64,000 bases of DNA from Lachnospiraceae bacterium (lineage in GTDB: Bacteria > Bacillota > Clostridia > Lachnospirales > Lachnospiraceae). The stretch is taken from NCBI GenBank assembly GCA_017552985.1, contig JAFZNO010000008.1, forward strand, positions 1 to 64,000, given 5' to 3'. The position numbers and the translations under genes were made by a program. Positions 61,527-64,000 of the stretch are shown here, piece by piece. The notes beneath the pieces were generated by a model. That model made no database searches. It worked only from the letters and a program-made list of their open reading frames with translations, and had not been told where the DNA came from. How positions within the stretch are numbered: position 1 is the first letter of the stretch; each line of letters begins with the position of its first letter.

Positions 61527-61680
61527 TCGCAGATTTACGAAGTGAATCCGCGATCCTGAGCAAAGCGTGGGACGTGCCACAGGGCACGCAGTGCTGAATT
61601 ACGAACCAAGTTTGAAATCCCAAAGCAAGGGGAGTGTTGGCAGGCTCATGCCAGACAAGCGAGGGGCGCGCAATACCAGG
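61527..61680 (+). other. Structured guaA 5' leader
   Basis: The leader can form CGCaGATT...AATCcGCG (about 61529-61553), a CGTGCC-acag-GGCACG hairpin (61573-61588) inside a longer AGCA/TGCT enclosure, and GGCA..TGCC further on. I see no match to a purine riboswitch core. A regulatory RNA is possible but unproven. Confidence 0.4.
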
Positions 61681-61689
61681 AGGAAACGT

Positions 61690-63273
61690 ATGGAAAACAT
61701 CTCCCAGGAGAAGGTACTGGTCATTGATTTTGGCGGACAGTACAACCAGCTAGTCGCAAGACGCGTGCGTGAGTGCAACGTATACTGCGAAATTTATTCT
61801 TACAAAACGGACATTGAAAAGATCAAGGCCATGAACCCCAAGGGAATCATCCTGACCGGCGGCCCCAGCAGCTGCTATGAGGAAGGTGCGGCAACCTGCT
61901 CGCCCGAACTCTTTGCGCTTGGCGTTCCCGTGCTTGGCCTGTGCTATGGCGCCCAGCTCATGAGCCACGTGCTCGGCGGCAAGGTGGAGCGTGCGGCGGC
62001 AAGGGAATACGGCAAGACGGAAGTTGACGTGGACGTGACTTCGCCGCTGTTTGCAAACGTAACGCCTCACACCGTCTGCTGGATGAGCCATTTTGATTAC
62101 ATCTCAAAGCTTGCGCCGGGCTTCCGCGCGGTTGCAACGACGGCAAACTGCCCCGTGGCGGCAGCAGAGTGCCAGGAAAAAGGTCTCTACGCCATCCAGT
62201 TCCATCCGGAAGTGCTCCACACGGCAGAAGGCTCCAAGATGCTGTATAACTTCGTGAGAAACATTTGTGGCTGCGCAGGGACCTGGAGAATGGATTCCTT
62301 CGTGGCAAGCACCATCGAAGAGATCCGCAAGAAGGTTGGAGAAGGCCGCGTTCTGCTCGCCCTTTCCGGCGGCGTGGATTCCTCCGTTGCGGCAGGACTT
62401 CTCTCCAGAGCCATTGGAAAGCAGCTCACCTGCGTTTTCGTTGACCACGGCCTGCTCCGCAAGAACGAGGGCGATGAAGTGGAAAGCGTCTTCGGCGAAG
62501 ACGGACAGTTTGACCTGAATTTCGTGCGCGTGAATGCGCAACATCGTTATTACGTAAAGCTTGCGGGCGTTACTGAGCCGGAGCGCAAGCGCAAGATCAT
62601 CGGCGAGGAATTCATCCGCGTTTTTGAGGAAGAGGCTAAGAAGATCGGCGCCGTAGACTTCCTTGCACAGGGCACCATCTATCCCGACGTGGTGGAGAGC
62701 GGCCTTGGCGGCGAGTCAGCCGTGATCAAGTCCCATCACAACGTGGGCGGACTTCCTGATTTCGTAGACTTTAAGGAGATCATCGAGCCTCTTCGCAGTC
62801 TTTTCAAGGATGAGGTGCGTCAGGCTGGACTCGAGCTTGGCATTCCCGAAAAGCTTGTATTCCGTCAGCCCTTCCCCGGCCCTGGCCTTGGCGTTCGCAT
62901 CATCGGCGACGTGACCGAAGAGAAGGTTAAGATCGTGCAGGACGCTGACGCCATCTACCGTGAGGAGCTGGAGGCGGCAGCAGATGCCTATAAGAAAGAG
63001 CATGGCGTTGAGGCACCCTGGATGCCGAACCAGTACTTCGCCGCCCTCACCAACATGCGTTCCGTCGGCGTCATGGGCGACGAGCGTACCTACGACTACG
63101 CCATTGCGCTCCGCGCCGTTCAGACCATCGACTTCATGACCGCCGAGTGCTCCTGCCTCCCCTGGGAAGTTCTCCAGAAGTCCATGAGCCGCATCATCAA
63201 TGAGGTCCGCGGCGTCAACCGCGTACTCTATGACGTCAGCTCCAAACCGCCCGGAACCATTGAATTCGAGTAG
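61690..63273 (+). CDS. guaA: GMP synthase (glutamine-hydrolysing)
   Basis: 527 residues, normal length. It converts XMP to GMP with glutamine and ATP, the last step of GMP synthesis. The glutaminase domain (5-195) has nucleophile Cys in [10 protein letters not shown] and QFHPEV; the synthetase has the PP-loop LSGGVDSSV, and the C-terminal dimerisation domain includes [12 protein letters not shown] and [21 protein letters not shown] fixes the ATG at 61690, although the frame is open upstream. Single-gene unit with a long leader and a terminator at 63321. Confidence 0.97.
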   Translation: MENISQEKVLVIDFGGQYNQLVARRVRECNVYCEIYSYKTDIEKIKAMNPKGIILTGGPSSCYEEGAATCSPELFALGVPVLGLCYGAQLMSHVLGGKVERAAAREYGKTEVDVDVTSPLFANVTPHTVCWMSHFDYISKLAPGFRAVATTANCPVAAAECQEKGLYAIQFHPEVLHTAEGSKMLYNFVRNICGCAGTWRMDSFVASTIEEIRKKVGEGRVLLALSGGVDSSVAAGLLSRAIGKQLTCVFVDHGLLRKNEGDEVESVFGEDGQFDLNFVRVNAQHRYYVKLAGVTEPERKRKIIGEEFIRVFEEEAKKIGAVDFLAQGTIYPDVVESGLGGESAVIKSHHNVGGLPDFVDFKEIIEPLRSLFKDEVRQAGLELGIPEKLVFRQPFPGPGLGVRIIGDVTEEKVKIVQDADAIYREELEAAADAYKKEHGVEAPWMPNQYFAALTNMRSVGVMGDERTYDYAIALRAVQTIDFMTAECSCLPWEVLQKSMSRIINEVRGVNRVLYDVSSKPPGTIEFE

Positions 63274-63320
63274 TACATTTGTGTTATCTCGTCCGTCTGG
63301 TACAGATAATGTTAATAGAT

Positions 63321-63354
63321 TGCAGGTAATCCACGTGATTACCTGCATTTTTTA
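63321..63354 (+). terminator. Terminator of guaA
   Basis: TGCAGGTAAT-ccacgtg-ATTACCTGCA, a perfect 10-bp stem, followed by seven T residues. Confidence 0.93.
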
Positions 63355-63418
63355 TATTTCAGGCTTAAATAAATCCAGATAGTTCATATCGATATTTTAA
63401 TTGCATCATAAAGAGTTT

Positions 63419-63450
63419 AACTGCATCATTATGACGATAATGATGCAGTT
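63419..63450 (+). promoter_or_regulatory. 14-bp palindromic operator upstream of Fic gene
   Basis: AACTGCATCATTAT-gacg-ATAATGATGCAGTT is a perfect inverted repeat just upstream of the promoter at 63455. Further half-sites TTGCATCATA (63401) and TGCATCATTAT (63489) flank it. The arrangement suggests cooperative binding of a regulator, perhaps the Fic product itself if it carries a C-terminal winged helix beyond the window. Confidence 0.7.
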
Positions 63451-63454
63451 AGTG

Positions 63455-63483
63455 TTGACGATGAGTATAATGAGTGTTATTAT
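63455..63483 (+). promoter_or_regulatory. Promoter of the Fic gene
   Basis: TTGACG (63455-63460), 17-nt spacer, TATTAT (63478-63483), lying between the palindrome and the downstream half-site. Confidence 0.7.
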
Positions 63484-63541
63484 TTAAATGCATCATTATA
63501 TTCGATTATGAGTGAATTGATGTTTGAATGAGGATATTGAA

Positions 63542-64000
63542 ATGAGAAATTTTGATTACAGTAAAAAATGGGAAAAACTACTGACGCCGGAAATCGTGGC
63601 ATTGCTTACGCAGATTCATGAGTATAAAGGCGAACAGTCGTTTTTTATAGAAGCAAAGGCAGATGCTCTGACACAACTTGTGGAGATTGCGAAGATCCAG
63701 AGTACCGAGGCATCCAACAAGATTGAAGGTATCTACACCTCTGATGCGAGACTCAAAGCGCTTGTAAAGGATAAAACCACGCCTAAGACGAGAAACGAGC
63801 GTGAGATTGCCGGATACAGGGATGTGCTTAATACAATCCATGAGAGCCATGATTATATTTCGATAAGACCGAATATGATTCTTCAGCTTCACAGAGATTT
63901 ATATAAGTTTGAAGGTTATGATATCGGCGGAAAGTATAAAGTAGCGGATAACATCATTGAGGAAGAGGACGAACAGGGCAACAAGTTTGTAAGATTCAGA
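63542..64000 (+). CDS. Fic family protein, N-terminal part (partial)
   Basis: 153 codons are present before the right edge. The N-terminal helices include the inhibitory (S/T)xxxE(G/N) motif as SNKIEG near residues 58-63, which in Fic proteins blocks the AMP-transfer site until displaced. ERIAGYRDVL and a later Fic-like LHRDLYKF support the family. The catalytic HPFxxGNG motif lies beyond the window. Fic enzymes AMPylate target proteins; many chromosomal ones carry a DNA-binding tail. GAGG precedes the ATG. Transcription starts between TGCATCAT repeats. Confidence 0.88.
   Translation, partial: MRNFDYSKKWEKLLTPEIVALLTQIHEYKGEQSFFIEAKADALTQLVEIAKIQSTEASNKIEGIYTSDARLKALVKDKTTPKTRNEREIAGYRDVLNTIHESHDYISIRPNMILQLHRDLYKFEGYDIGGKYKVADNIIEEEDEQGNKFVRFR

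Noticed and set aside
61527-61680. Purine or ZTP riboswitch in the guaA leader
   Set aside because: The conserved core sequences of those classes were not found by eye.

Overview
The window looks like chromosomal DNA of a fibre-degrading member of the Bacillota, class Clostridia, most likely family Lachnospiraceae (rumen or gut). Grounds: AGGAGG-type ribosome binding sites, roughly 45-50 % GC by eye, lipoproteins with Clostridia-style signal peptides, a PdaA-type spore-cortex deacetylase, and a gene repertoire (AIM24 pair, DUF4299, ATPase-less carbohydrate ABC importers, GH43/GH39/GH95/GH5) familiar from that family. The species cannot be named from sequence alone.

Layout. 1-680: 3' end of a 23S rRNA gene followed by tRNA-Asn, tRNA-Glu and tRNA-Cys, with no 5S gene between them. 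728-9807: metallophosphatase, tandem AIM24 proteins, a three-gene split two-component system (7TM sensor, soluble kinase, NarL-type regulator), a small protein, a lipoprotein, a decayed leucine-rich-repeat fragment, then CPBP intramembrane protease, membrane-anchored XRE regulator and alpha/beta hydrolase. 9808-10331: gene-free, with three 63-bp repeats and palindromes. 10332-13927 (minus): heterodimeric ABC exporter. 14214-20180: a DUF4299 gene broken by a 1-nt frameshift, a membrane protein, carbonic anhydrase, a DUF3592-like protein, a divergent ClpX and a PH-domain membrane protein. 20270-22758: Zn/Cd efflux operon with an ArsR/SmtB-type operator. 22850-24109: a second membrane XRE plus CPBP protease pair.

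24156-34185 is a hemicellulose island: an AraC regulator divergent from a GH43, a GH43 lipoprotein, a GH39-GH43 fusion and a GH95 enzyme. 34271-41974 is a MacAB-like export system with an adaptor lipoprotein, a second adaptor carrying two fused adaptor halves, a large FtsX-type permease and two ATPases; the second ATPase carries a C-terminal SpoVT/AbrB-like domain and has a frameshift. 42376-57293 is a carbohydrate uptake island: two binding proteins, two permease pairs, an NHL-repeat membrane protein, a Yip1-like protein, a membrane-anchored DUF5696 protein that may be a glycosidase, and an extracellular GH5 enzyme. It has no ATPase of its own, so it presumably borrows a shared MsmX/UgpC-type ATPase.

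57460-64000: a subtilase-like protein apparently lacking the catalytic serine and carrying a 39-bp minisatellite, PdaA-like deacetylase, an orphan CbiT-like methyltransferase homologue (minus), guaA with a structured leader, and the 5' part of a Fic gene behind a palindromic operator.

The best candidates for something undescribed are the double-adaptor exporter with its ATPase-AbrB fusion, the NHL/Yip1/DUF5696 transport island, the recurrent pairing of membrane-anchored XRE proteins with CPBP proteases, and the 63-bp dyad repeats. All functions are inferred from sequence features read by eye; no database search was run.
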